From: Paenarthrobacter nitroguajacolicus
Lineage (GTDB): Bacteria > Actinomycetota > Actinomycetes > Actinomycetales > Micrococcaceae
Assembly (NCBI RefSeq): GCF_029952445.1
Contig: NZ_JAQPPK010000027.1
Location: 1 to 64,000 of the forward strand
Reading direction: 5' to 3'
Length of the DNA: 64,000 nucleotides
Below, in pieces: positions 43,238 through 52,897 of the stretch. The position numbers and the translations under genes were made by a program. Numbering within the stretch: position 1 is the first letter of the stretch; each line of letters opens with the position of its first letter. The notes beneath the pieces are model-generated. The model saw nothing but the letters and a program-made list of their open reading frames with translations, was not told the origin of the DNA and ran no database searches.

Positions 43238-44752
43238 ATGGCAACTAACAATGTTAAATTTGAGCCCGTGGATGCGGGACCCAACGGAATGTTGAGTCCG
43301 GATAAGCTACTTGGCCGCGGGCTCGGCGTCGGGTCGATCGTGTTCATGGTCGTGGCGGGTGCCGCACCAATGACAGCTGTGGTCGCCGGCTGGCCCGTGG
43401 TGGTCTCTGCCTCCGAAGGCACGGGCGGCCCACTGTTTTTCCTGATTGCGACGGCGATCCTGTTCCTGTTCGCCGTGGGCTTCACCCGGATGACACCCTA
43501 CGTGAAGAACGCAGGGGCCTTCTACTCGTACATTCAGACGGGCCTCGGCCGGGGCATGGGGCTTGGTGCATCAACCTTCGCACTTGGCACATACCTGCTC
43601 CTGTTTCTCGCACTGTGTTCCTATTTGGGATCGGCGGCCCAGACCACTGTCCATGACCTGGGTGGTCCGGATCTTCCCTGGTGGCTGTGCAGCCTTGTGC
43701 TGATGGCAACGTGCGGTGCCCTTGCGTACCGGGATGTCGAGCTCTCCGCCAAGGTCCTGGGCGTGGTCCTGGTCATCGAAACTGTCGTTTTGTTGGCAGT
43801 GAATATCGGCGTCGTCGTGCATGGCGGTGCCGAGGGGTTGAGTGCTGACTCGCTATCCCCCGCACGTCTGGGGGAAGGTGTGCCCCCGTTGGGTGTCATG
43901 TTTGCCTTCTTCTCGTTCATCGGCTTTGAGGCGACCGCGGTCTTTCGCAACGAAGCGCGTGACCCCGACCGGACAATACCGCGCGCGACGTACATTGCCG
44001 TTCTTGGTGTCGGCATCTTCTACACCTTCACCGCATGGGCCATGCAGGCCGGAGTCGGTGACAGCCACATCGTCGAAGCGGCAACAGACGATCCGACCAG
44101 CATCGTGGTCGGTCTGGCCGCCAAGTACGTTTCCCCTGTCCTTGCCACTCTTCTTCAGGTCTTCCTGATCAGCAGCCTCTTCGCGTGCATTCTGACGTTC
44201 CAGAACGTACTTACGCGCTACCTGTTCACCCTGGGATCCCAGGGCGTGCTGCCGGCGGGGCTTGGCACCGTCCATCCTCGCCACCGGGCTCCCTCGAGGG
44301 CCTCATTGACTGTGTCAATAACGGCCATTGCCTTGCTTGGAGTCGAGGCGCTCATCGGGCTTGACCCGGTGACGGAGGCCTACACCTGGTTCTCCGGATC
44401 TGCGACGCTCGGTGTTGTGGTTCTGATGGCCCTGACCTCCTTCTCGGTGCTTGTGTTCTTTCGGAGAAAGGCAAGGGGAAAGCTTTGGGCCACGCTGTTC
44501 GCGCCGGCACTTGCAGTGATGGGTCTGGCGGCGATTGTCTTCCTGGTCGTGCAGAACTTCGGCCTTCTTGTCGGCGGTGACCTCGCCGCAGGCATCCTAC
44601 TGTCGGTGATGGGAGCCCTGTTTGTCGGCGGTTTGGTGACCGCCCTGGTAATGCGCTCAAGGCGGCCTGATGCCTACGCCGCCCTGGTCCCAGCAATGTC
44701 AGACCAGGAGCACGAACCCGCTGAAAGCCGGAACGGCGCAGCCGCGGAATAA
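43238..44752 (+). CDS. APC-family amino acid/amine permease
   Basis: 504 aa with about 12-13 TM helices. GLGVGSIVFMVVAGAAPMTAVVAGW is the unwound TM1 region of APC carriers, and FAFFSFIGFEATAVFRNEARDPDRTIPRATY is their TM6-TM7 block. These carriers import amino acids, polyamines or related amines with protons or by exchange. GGAGGGA precedes ATG 43238. It is the first gene of the rightward arm and probably brings in the substrate of the cluster. Confidence 0.9.
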   Translation: MATNNVKFEPVDAGPNGMLSPDKLLGRGLGVGSIVFMVVAGAAPMTAVVAGWPVVVSASEGTGGPLFFLIATAILFLFAVGFTRMTPYVKNAGAFYSYIQTGLGRGMGLGASTFALGTYLLLFLALCSYLGSAAQTTVHDLGGPDLPWWLCSLVLMATCGALAYRDVELSAKVLGVVLVIETVVLLAVNIGVVVHGGAEGLSADSLSPARLGEGVPPLGVMFAFFSFIGFEATAVFRNEARDPDRTIPRATYIAVLGVGIFYTFTAWAMQAGVGDSHIVEAATDDPTSIVVGLAAKYVSPVLATLLQVFLISSLFACILTFQNVLTRYLFTLGSQGVLPAGLGTVHPRHRAPSRASLTVSITAIALLGVEALIGLDPVTEAYTWFSGSATLGVVVLMALTSFSVLVFFRRKARGKLWATLFAPALAVMGLAAIVFLVVQNFGLLVGGDLAAGILLSVMGALFVGGLVTALVMRSRRPDAYAALVPAMSDQEHEPAESRNGAAAE

Positions 44753-44884
44753 GAGCGGCACACCCCGTCTCCGGTGCCCGGGTCGTTGTCACGAACGACC
44801 ACACGGCACCGGAGGCACTGCCGTCGTATCCGTCTCGTCGTGACAGTGCCAAGAAGCCAAACCATAAAGGAGTTTTCCAGTTCC

Positions 44885-46261
44885 ATGAGCGCTCTGTTGA
44901 AGCAGACCATTGACAAGACGTACCCGGTGGTCACGCATGGCCAGGGAGTCTACCTGTACGACTCAGCCGGTCGGCAGTACCTGGATGGATGCAGCGGCGC
45001 CATGACTGCAAACATCGGCCATGGGGTTGAAGAAGTTGCAGAGGCCATGAAGGACCAGGCCGGCCGCGTGGCTTTCACATATCGAACCCAGTTCACCAAT
45101 GCGCCCGCCGAGGACCTGGCGCGTCGGCTCACCGCTATGGCTCCCGGCGACCTTGACTGGGCGTTCTTCGTAAACAGCGGCTCGGAGGCGTCCGAATTCG
45201 CCATTCGGTCTGCCGTCGGCTACTGGCGCGAAAGGGGCGTCCCGGGCAAATTCAAAGTCCTCGGCCGGAACATTAGCTATCACGGCATGACTATGGGAGC
45301 GCTGTCGATGTCCGGGCACGCAGCACGCCGCCCCGACTACGGGCCGTTGTTGCATGCGTTCTCCTTCGCCCCGCCAGCGTATGCATATCGCTTCGCTCAG
45401 CCGGGCGAGAACGAAGAAGACTACGCGCTGCGAGCTGCGAGAGCCTTCGAAGAAGCCATTCGGAACGAGGACCCCGGCACAGTCGCAGCAGTGATCGTGG
45501 AACCAATAGTGGGAGCCGCCGGCGGGGTTCTTACACCTCCGGCCGGCTACCTCTCCCGGCTGCGCGAAATCTGTGACCGGCTGAATGTGCTGCTGATCAT
45601 TGATGAGGTGATCACGGGTATCGGACGCACGGGAGATTGGTTCGCGAGTTCCTATGAGAACGTCGTGCCGGACCTTCTTCTTATGGGCAAAGGATTGAGT
45701 GCCGGTTATTCCCCTGTTGCTGGCGTCCTGCTGCGAAGCCACATCGTCGACGCGCTCAGGGAGGGCAGCGGCGTCGCCCCGTTCGGGCACACCTTCTCGG
45801 GGAACCCCCTCGGGGCAGCCACCTGCCTGGCCGTCCTGGACTTTATGGAACGCCGGAACATCCTCGCAAACGTCCGGCAACGGGGGGAACAGCTCGAAGA
45901 GGGTCTGCTCTCCCTGGCAACCCGGTACCGGTGCATGGCCGACGTCCGCGGCCGGGGCCTCCTGTGGGGCTTCGAGTTCGTTATGGACCAGGAAAGCAAG
46001 CAGGCACCCGATCCGTCGCTCGGAACGGCCAACACATTCGTGCAGGAATGCCTCGCCCAGGGACTCATTGTCTATCCGGCCGGCATCGCCCCGCTGAACA
46101 ACGCTGTGATCCTGTCCCCGCCCTTGGTGATCAACGAAGAGGAGACACGGGTACTCCTGGCGAAGCTGGAGAAAGCGGTCTGCGCCATGGAACGCCACGT
46201 GGAGCGCTGGGCAGCAGCGGGTGACAACCGGCGTGGAATCCGAGTTGGAATTGGAAGCTGA
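44885..46261 (+). CDS. Class III (omega-amino acid type) aminotransferase
   Basis: 458 aa. The PLP-binding Lys is in LLLMGKGLSAGY (about residue 264); VNSGSEASEFAIRSA, NISYHGMTMGALSMSG and LLIIDEVITGIGRTG are the other class III blocks. The family moves amino groups of omega-amino acids and diamines to pyruvate or 2-oxoglutarate. ATG 44885 follows AAAGGAG at a slightly long distance. It lies 132 bp after the permease, in the same direction. It would remove the primary amino group freed by deglutamylation, with the adjacent dehydrogenases oxidising the resulting aldehyde. Confidence 0.9.
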   Translation: MSALLKQTIDKTYPVVTHGQGVYLYDSAGRQYLDGCSGAMTANIGHGVEEVAEAMKDQAGRVAFTYRTQFTNAPAEDLARRLTAMAPGDLDWAFFVNSGSEASEFAIRSAVGYWRERGVPGKFKVLGRNISYHGMTMGALSMSGHAARRPDYGPLLHAFSFAPPAYAYRFAQPGENEEDYALRAARAFEEAIRNEDPGTVAAVIVEPIVGAAGGVLTPPAGYLSRLREICDRLNVLLIIDEVITGIGRTGDWFASSYENVVPDLLLMGKGLSAGYSPVAGVLLRSHIVDALREGSGVAPFGHTFSGNPLGAATCLAVLDFMERRNILANVRQRGEQLEEGLLSLATRYRCMADVRGRGLLWGFEFVMDQESKQAPDPSLGTANTFVQECLAQGLIVYPAGIAPLNNAVILSPPLVINEEETRVLLAKLEKAVCAMERHVERWAAAGDNRRGIRVGIGS

Positions 46262-46416
46262 CCTCATCCCTTCAGGTCAACAGTGGAGCCGGCGCTGGTC
46301 ACCTTGCACATAGCGGTCGTAAAGGCTGTTCCCTCCACACACTTTTGAAATTCCACCAGGGCTGAAGATGGTCGAAGCGACTCATCTTCCAGCACCTCAA
46401 CCAACAAGGAAGCCAA

Positions 46417-47526
46417 GTGACTACACCGATTCTTGCCGCCGTGCTGGAAAAGCCCGGTTCCCCTCTCCAGTTCCGCGAATTGCTGCTGGACGATCCGGAG
46501 GACAATGAGGTTCTCATCCGGACCGAGCGCGTGGGACTGTGCCATAGCGATCTGCACTACCTGAAGGGGTCGCTGGATATCTCTCTGCCGGCTGTCCTCG
46601 GGCATGAAGTCGCAGGCATTGTCGAGCGTGTTGGCTCTGCGGTCACAAGAATTAAGACCGGTGACCGGGTCGTGGCAACGGTCACCCCCTCCTGTGGAGC
46701 CTGCCGTAACTGCATCAGCGGGCGCCCGACCCAGTGCGAACGGGTCGATTCAATGCGTGAGCGGGCTCGCCCCAGGCTCCTCTCACCTGATGGATCAAGC
46801 GTTGAGTCGCTCGGCGGTATCGGCGCATTTGCCGAGGCCTTCCTGGTGAGAGAGGCATCCGTTGCAGTGGTCGGCTCGGACCTGCCTCCCCAAGTGGCCT
46901 GTCTTCTCGGTTGCTGCATCAGCACGGGAGTCGGCGCGGTTATTCACGGCGCAAAGGTGGGGTCAGAACATACTGTTGCCGTAATCGGTTGCGGCGGTGT
47001 TGGAATAGCTGCCATTCAGGGTGCCAGGTTGGCTGGGGCCCGACGAATCATTGCCATTGACGCCGTGCCGGCGAAGCTGGAGCTAGCCCGCAACTTCGGA
47101 GCCACAGACACTGTCGTATCATCACCCGACCCGACAGAAACCCTCAGCCAGGTCCGATCACTTCTTCCCCAGGGTGTCAGCCATGCAATCGAGGCGGTGG
47201 GCCGCAGCCAGACAGCGGAACTCGCCTTTTCGCTCCTGAGCCCGACCGGAATCGCCACCATCCTCGGTCTCATGCCCACAGGGTCCGAACTGCGTATCCC
47301 CGCAGATGCACTTGTCTACGGTGACAGACATCTGCAAGGCGCCTACATGGGCGCGAACAGGTTCCTCAGCGACGTGGACATGTTCACAGACCACTACCTG
47401 AACAACCGACTGGATCTCGATGCAATGGTCACCAAAGAACTGCCCTTCGAACGCATCAACGAGGGGTTCGAAGCGATGGCGGAAGCATCAACCATCCGCG
47501 TGGTGCTGAACATGACCGACAGGTAA
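46417..47526 (+). CDS. Zinc-dependent alcohol dehydrogenase (class III-like)
   Basis: 369 aa, medium-chain dehydrogenase. Catalytic zinc ligands are in GLCHSDLH and GHEVAG; the structural zinc Cys set is complete in CGACRNCISGRPTQC. The Rossmann motif VIGCGGVGIAAIQ binds NAD. It should convert an alcohol to an aldehyde, or act on a thiol adduct. The start is GTG 46417, preceded by AAGGAAG. It is followed after 161 bp by an aldehyde dehydrogenase, giving an alcohol-aldehyde-acid series. Confidence 0.9.
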   Translation: MTTPILAAVLEKPGSPLQFRELLLDDPEDNEVLIRTERVGLCHSDLHYLKGSLDISLPAVLGHEVAGIVERVGSAVTRIKTGDRVVATVTPSCGACRNCISGRPTQCERVDSMRERARPRLLSPDGSSVESLGGIGAFAEAFLVREASVAVVGSDLPPQVACLLGCCISTGVGAVIHGAKVGSEHTVAVIGCGGVGIAAIQGARLAGARRIIAIDAVPAKLELARNFGATDTVVSSPDPTETLSQVRSLLPQGVSHAIEAVGRSQTAELAFSLLSPTGIATILGLMPTGSELRIPADALVYGDRHLQGAYMGANRFLSDVDMFTDHYLNNRLDLDAMVTKELPFERINEGFEAMAEASTIRVVLNMTDR

Positions 47527-47687
47527 TCGTGATCCGGAGAACCTTGTAAATCGTTCCGACACGAAAGCGGCGCGACGAGGCGCTGCAAATCCTCCCACAC
47601 ATGAACAGCCAAACGTCAGGGCCCAACATTCGCCATCGCTGGCCATGAACGAAAAAGACACAAACGAAACCAGAGGAGCCACCTTAA

Positions 47688-49181
47688 ATGACTGCTGAAG
47701 GACTAGCACAACTGACAGACATTGCCCCCGACCTCGTCGAGCAACGCTCCTTCATTGATGGTGCATGGCTGCAGCTCGAAGAAAACGGCCGCTACCTCAC
47801 CAACCCGAATACCGGCGAACCCCGACAGCCGATGCGCAAGACCGCGAAAAATGATGTCGAACGCGCACTCGCCGCAGCAGCGACACTGCACGGGTCCGGA
47901 AAACTTGAAGACATCAAACTCCGCGACCGTCTTGAGCTCCTGACAGAGGTAGCGGCGTCCCTCGATGCCAAGAGCGAAGAAATCGCTTTGCAGGACAGCA
48001 TCAACACCGGAGTCCCTATCCAAACCACCCGCCTGATTGCTGGCGCACTCGGCGACAGAATCCGCGGCACTATTAGTGAAGCAGAGCAGCTTGGTGAATC
48101 GGAGACCCTTGACCATGACAGGTCTGTGGTCATCCTGCGCAAGCCACTCGGCCCCGCCCTCATCGTCGGCCCCTGGAATGCCCCAACCTTCACCGTAGTC
48201 GGCAAGGTGGCGGCAGCCATCGCGGCAGGTTGCCCGGTGATTCTCAAACCCTCCGAGAATGCCCCCGGCGGTTGCCAGCTCTTCGCCGAGTCGATCGTGG
48301 CTGCCATGACCGAGCTTGATTACCCGGGCTCCGCGTTTCAGCTGGTTCATGGAAATTCGGAGACAGGGTCACTGCTGACATCAGACCCCAGGATCGAGGC
48401 TCTTTCGTTCACGGGCGGCGATTCCGCAGGCCGCACAGTCGCGCAGGCCGCCGCATCCAATCTGGCGGTGATGCAGATGGAGCTCGGATCCAACAATCCC
48501 GTGATCATTCTGGATGATGCCGATGTCAGCTCTGCGGCTCGGTCCATTGTGCAGGGCATGACCCGTCTCAACGGCCAGTGGTGCGAGGCGCCCGGCAAGG
48601 TCCTGGTTGACGAGTCTATTCACGACCGTTTCGTTGAGGCCATGAAGTCCGAACTCAGGAAGCTCCGGGTCGGAAACGCCCTGGATGAATCGACGCAAGT
48701 GGGTCCCCTGGCATTCCAGCGACAGCGCGATGGCTTGAAAGCCTCAGTAAACCGGCTCCTCGAGCTGGGGGGCAAGCTCGTCACTGGCGGCGAGCTGCCG
48801 GATTCTGACGGTTGGTTCATGGCGCCGGGGATGATCGTCGGATGTGCCGCCGAGGCAGCCTCCGAAGAGCTTTTCGGGCCGCTCGTAACGGTACATGCCG
48901 TACATACGGTGGAGGAGGCGCTTAGCCATGCCAACGGCCTCGCAACCGGCCTGGACGCCTACGTTTTCGGCGGCAACGAGGCAAGGGCCGTCGAAGTGGG
49001 ATCCCGTATCCGTGCCGGTGAAATCCGCATCAACGGCACCTTCATGAGCGACCTCGCCGGCAATTCACGCCAAAGCTTTTGGGGCACCAGCGGTATCGGT
49101 GGTCACGGTCCGCAGTACGGCGTCCGTTTCTTTACCGGCGACCGCGTGATTGGCGTGGACAGGACCGACCTTCCGCTCTAA
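47688..49181 (+). CDS. Aldehyde dehydrogenase (second)
   Basis: 497 aa. IVGPWNAPTFTV and KPSENAPGG form the cofactor pocket, QMELGSNNPVII holds the general base and NGQWCEAPGK the catalytic Cys; FTGGDSAGRT replaces the usual FTGS. It is only distantly related to the enzyme at 41483 and has a long N-terminus (about 45 residues before the first core strand). It most likely oxidises the product of the alcohol dehydrogenase just upstream. ATG 47688 follows AGAGGAG. Confidence 0.88.
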   Translation: MTAEGLAQLTDIAPDLVEQRSFIDGAWLQLEENGRYLTNPNTGEPRQPMRKTAKNDVERALAAAATLHGSGKLEDIKLRDRLELLTEVAASLDAKSEEIALQDSINTGVPIQTTRLIAGALGDRIRGTISEAEQLGESETLDHDRSVVILRKPLGPALIVGPWNAPTFTVVGKVAAAIAAGCPVILKPSENAPGGCQLFAESIVAAMTELDYPGSAFQLVHGNSETGSLLTSDPRIEALSFTGGDSAGRTVAQAAASNLAVMQMELGSNNPVIILDDADVSSAARSIVQGMTRLNGQWCEAPGKVLVDESIHDRFVEAMKSELRKLRVGNALDESTQVGPLAFQRQRDGLKASVNRLLELGGKLVTGGELPDSDGWFMAPGMIVGCAAEAASEELFGPLVTVHAVHTVEEALSHANGLATGLDAYVFGGNEARAVEVGSRIRAGEIRINGTFMSDLAGNSRQSFWGTSGIGGHGPQYGVRFFTGDRVIGVDRTDLPL

Positions 49182-49320
49182 GGGTCATCTCCGACCGCAA
49201 CATGAAGCCACGTCCCGCGGCGCTTGAGACAAATTTTCCGGGAAACGTGACTCACGGTCACGAAGCCCCCCTATGTCAGGAATGGCGCACCGGGGCGGCC
49301 AACACGAGAAAGTTCCTTCA

Positions 49321-50592
49321 ATGACCAATACGACACCAACAGATGCCGTGCCCTTTTCAGCGCTGAGCCTCCTCGAGGGCGCCTCAGCGGCGATACCGTC
49401 CTTCGAAAGTGACTTGGTTGATTTCCGCAGGGAAATGCACGCAGAACCTGAAGTCGGCCTGCACCTGCCCCGTACCCAGGCACGGGTCCTGGAAGCAATC
49501 AAGGAACTCAACCTCGAAATAACGCTAGGACAAGCCGCCTCCTCCGTTGTTGCGGTACTACGCGGCGGGGCAACCCAGTCCGCGCTAGGAAGCCGTTCCA
49601 CGGTACTGCTCAGAGGAGACATGGACGCATTACCCGTGGCAGAACAGACGGGTTTGTCCTTTGCCTCGACCAATGGTGCAATGCATGCCTGCGGCCATGA
49701 CCTGCACACAGCAGGTCTCATTGGTGCCGCCCGTTTGCTTTCATCAGTACGTGACAGCCTTACCGGCGACGTCATCTTCATGTTCCAGCCCGGTGAAGAG
49801 GGACATGACGGAGCCCGCATCATGCTGGAAGAAGGCGCTCTTAGCGCGGCCGGCAGGCGACCGGATGCTGCCTACGCCCTGCACGTAGTTTCGGACATGC
49901 CCGCTGGACTGTTCACGACCCGTGCCGGCTCCTACATGGCAGCCTTCGGAGACCTTTCCGTCAAGGTTCTCGGGCGGGGTGGGCACGGGTCCCGACCCTA
50001 TCAGGCTCTGGACCCGATACAAGTGGCTGCTGAAATGCTGGGCGCACTACAGACATATATCACCAAGCGATTCAACGTCTTTGATCCCGTTGTCCTGTCC
50101 GTGGGCCAATTCCATGGCGGTTCAGCCTCTAACGTCATACCTGACTCGGCGGAATTCTCCGCCAGCGTCAGATCCTTCAGTCCCGGGGTTGAAGCGCGGC
50201 TCGCACAGGAACTGCCCGACTTCATCCGGCAATTAGCGACCGCACATCAACTGACGGCTGAGGCACGGTTCACTCCGATAATGCCCGCCACCATCAACCA
50301 CGAAAGTGACGCCGAACTTTGGAGCCAGACTGCGCGCAACTTCTACGGTGACCACCGGTTCATACAGAGCCACAACCCCCGGACAGGCTCTGACGATTTC
50401 TCACGTTTGCTCGTTGAGGTCCCCGGAGCGTACGGGCATCTCGGCGCCGGATCACTGGACGTCGACCCCGCAGAGTGGGCTCCCATGCACTCCCCCAGGG
50501 CAACGTTTGATGACAGCATCCTGGTCGACCAAGCACAATTCATGGCGGGCGTGGCACTGGGAAAGCTACAGGAGCTGGAGTTTTTGGGGTAG
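49321..50592 (+). CDS. M20-family amidohydrolase (hippurate/IAA-amino acid hydrolase type)
   Basis: 423 aa. The di-metal site is visible in MHACGHDLHTA, FMFQPGEEGHDGA and YALHVVSDMP; the lid domain includes VKVLGRGGHGSRP. Members hydrolyse N-acyl or N-aminoacyl amide bonds. ATG 49321 is chosen by domain length; an upstream ATG at 49273 lacks support. It is the last gene of the rightward arm and could cleave an amide made or met in the pathway, a third hydrolase beside the two GATase-fold enzymes. Confidence 0.88.
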   Translation: MTNTTPTDAVPFSALSLLEGASAAIPSFESDLVDFRREMHAEPEVGLHLPRTQARVLEAIKELNLEITLGQAASSVVAVLRGGATQSALGSRSTVLLRGDMDALPVAEQTGLSFASTNGAMHACGHDLHTAGLIGAARLLSSVRDSLTGDVIFMFQPGEEGHDGARIMLEEGALSAAGRRPDAAYALHVVSDMPAGLFTTRAGSYMAAFGDLSVKVLGRGGHGSRPYQALDPIQVAAEMLGALQTYITKRFNVFDPVVLSVGQFHGGSASNVIPDSAEFSASVRSFSPGVEARLAQELPDFIRQLATAHQLTAEARFTPIMPATINHESDAELWSQTARNFYGDHRFIQSHNPRTGSDDFSRLLVEVPGAYGHLGAGSLDVDPAEWAPMHSPRATFDDSILVDQAQFMAGVALGKLQELEFLG

Positions 50593-51445
50593 CGGCGGGC
50601 GCAGCCTGATCGTTCCCGGACATCCTGCGCCTCCACTTGAAGCAGTGCACGTGGCAGCACTGGTGTAGGAGCTCCGAATGAAGGGCAATCCAATCAGTCA
50701 AGTTGACGCAAGCCCAACCTGACGTCAGGCAGGTACTCACAACGAGTGGGAACGGGGATCGATTCTTCTCTCCCTGACCCTAAATGGAGAAACTCGCAGA
50801 ACTAAATCCGGGCACGGCCCCAAGCGGCAGCGCAGCGTATTGGTTCTGGTTGGAACGTCTTCGCCAGAAGTGGCCATCGTCATCGGTGGAGCATACATGA
50901 TGCGGTGACATGACGATCTCCGCACATTGTCAACCAGAGGCCACGAAGAAACACCTGACCCTGAACGCTTTGAAGTATCCTAAGTTTAGGATGGACTCCG
51001 GTTGAGTCCGAATAACATTGCGAAATCATGCTGAGATCCATGCAGGAGCAGGAAAGACGGACATCAGGGCTTCTCCGCAGTCCCTAATTTCGAACCCTAA
51101 GCGGCTCAGAGTAACCAGCAGGGGCAGGCAGCGGCTGACGAAATCTCCATTTATCGGCATTCAAACACGGGGTAGAAGTAGACCCTCAGGCCCGCACGGC
51201 GTCCGGGTTCCAACAAGTTGAACGCCAGACGAAACACATTCATTCATGTCCAAAAGCCAGGTTGGTCATACACCCGGCGGGACCACCCGTCACTAGGATG
51301 GGTCAGCAAGTCCCGTACACAACGGGTACCCCATCACCACGGGGCCATATTCGATTCATTCTCGCGGCCGCCTCCTGCGCTCGACTTTACGATAACCCGT
51401 ATGAGCTTCTGAAGGACAACCCATGACCCTGCGCCTTGGCAAAGA
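50593..51445. other. 850-bp stretch without a recognised gene
   Basis: No reading frame here has a convincing family or ribosome site. The only structured element noticed is the palindrome at 50977-50992. The stretch separates the amine cluster from the nitrilase locus and may hold promoter or degraded sequence. Confidence 0.5.
50977..50992. repeat. 16-bp perfect palindrome in the gap
   Basis: ATCCTAA-GT-TTAGGAT is perfectly self-complementary and AT-rich in a GC-rich setting. It could be an operator for a GntR/FadR-like or similar regulator, but no gene next to it is obviously controlled. Confidence 0.45.
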
Positions 51446-51454
51446 GTGTTAAGG

Positions 51455-51663
51455 ATGGGGCACGTTCGCAACGTCGTCTTCGTGCACCTCGGCGGTGACC
51501 GCAGTGCCCTGTTGGACCGCATGAACGCCCGCGACCTCGAGTTCATGCCGAGCAGCCTCCTCGACTCGCAATTGCGCACTCTCGAACCCCTGGGCCGGAA
51601 CGAAGAGCACGTGTTGGCCAACTTCCAACTCGCTCCCCCGCTGCTCGTGGATTCGATCTGCAA
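51455..51663 (+). pseudogene. Gluconokinase (GntK) C-terminal remnant
   Basis: The frame HVRNVVFVHLGGDRSALLDRMNARDLEFMPSSLLDSQLRTLEPLG matches the second half of gluconokinase, including the FMPSSLLDSQL-x-TLEPL signature. The P-loop half is absent and no start or family-like sequence lies upstream. The tail after LVDSI is unrelated. It is a decayed fragment, consistent with lost sugar-acid genes such as the enolase-superfamily pseudogene at 14.4 kb. Confidence 0.7.
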
Positions 51664-51794
51664 AGAGAGCTTGCCGACTAGTCGGATCCTCAGGATGCAT
51701 TGTCCGGCCCTAGTGGATCGCCGGTGGGGCAGCAATCTTGCGAATATGGCACGTCCGGGCCTGTAACTGTAAAACTGGGGGCAGGAGGTAACTC

Positions 51795-52736
51795 ATGGCC
51801 AGGATTGTGCGTACATCTTCCATTCCGGCCCGCAATCGGGTGGCGTTTTGGACTGAAAGCGTCTCTGAGGCTTTCGTCAGCCTGGAGTGCAAGGCCGGTG
51901 CCGGCCATGAGGACATCCAAGGTGAATTGTCTGTCCAATCACTGGCTTCCTTGGACCTCGCCCGTGTTCGAGCAAGTGCTCAGGCTGTTCACCGTACGTC
52001 GGCCAACATCAGATCATCCCAAGAGGATTTTTACCTCGTTGGCGTTCAAACCCAGGGTTCATGCGTAGTAACCCAGGCTGGAAGGTCTGCTGTCATAGCG
52101 GACGGCGCGTTCGCACTATACGACACATCGAGGCCGTATTCCCTTGAGCTGACAGATCGCTTTGAGCAACTGGTCCTGCGCCTACCACGTGCAGCGTTTG
52201 AAACACACCTCCCTGGCGCGGAAGGTCTGACAGCGCAAGCGGTGATCGCCAGTCCAGGCGCAGCACGCATCCTGGTCAATACCGTAAAAATGCTCGCGGA
52301 TGATATCGAGTTCCTGACACCGGCCGCGGCACTGGCTGTTTCACATGGTCTGGAGCACTTGATTGTCGCTGGTCTCCGCGGACTAACCAGCGATGCCGCC
52401 GATGATTCCAGCACGCTCAGGAAGGAAATAATCCAGCGCTACATCATGGACAACCTGAGGGATGATTCGCTCAGCATTGCAAACATCTCCCAGCAACTCC
52501 ATCTCTCACCAAGCAGCATCCACCGTTCCTTCGCCCTCCAAGGACAAACCGTCATGGGTTGGGTGTGGCGTCAACGGCTGGAAGGAATCCGTCGGGAACT
52601 CCTTGCCGGCAGCCACAAAGGAACGTTGAGCCAGCTAGCTTACTCCTGGGGATTCTCAGACTCCGCACACTTCAGCAGGGCTTTTCGTCGACAGTACGGC
52701 CAAGCCCCGTCATCACTGCAACGGCCGCTAACCTAA
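51795..52736 (+). CDS. AraC-family regulator (NitR/NphR-like) of the nitrilase
   Basis: 313 aa. An N-terminal AraC-binding-like ligand domain (about residues 1-200) precedes two HTH motifs (LSIANISQQLHLSPSSIHRSFALQGQTVMGWVWRQRL and LSQLAYSWGFSDSAHFSRAFRRQYGQAP). AGGAGGTAACTC precedes ATG 51795. It stands 161 bp before the nitrilase gene in the same direction. AraC proteins of this branch activate nitrilase genes in Rhodococcus (nitR-nitA), so the same role is likely. Confidence 0.88.
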   Translation: MARIVRTSSIPARNRVAFWTESVSEAFVSLECKAGAGHEDIQGELSVQSLASLDLARVRASAQAVHRTSANIRSSQEDFYLVGVQTQGSCVVTQAGRSAVIADGAFALYDTSRPYSLELTDRFEQLVLRLPRAAFETHLPGAEGLTAQAVIASPGAARILVNTVKMLADDIEFLTPAAALAVSHGLEHLIVAGLRGLTSDAADDSSTLRKEIIQRYIMDNLRDDSLSIANISQQLHLSPSSIHRSFALQGQTVMGWVWRQRLEGIRRELLAGSHKGTLSQLAYSWGFSDSAHFSRAFRRQYGQAPSSLQRPLT

Positions 52737-52897
52737 CCGTGAACCACTGTCGCCGGGCCTGCAGACATCACCTAGGCGAAATGACACGTAGAGTCAACGA
52801 GATTGCCATGAAGGGGCAAGACATGGGTAAGACAGCTACCTAACGTTGAAAGCATCCAAGAAGCCGTGTTCTCGGTCACATAACTTAGGAGCTTTCA

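Noticed and set aside
44963..46267. 434-codon frame opposite the class III aminotransferase
   Set aside because: Purely antisense to a highly conserved enzyme; length comes from GC bias in the third codon position.
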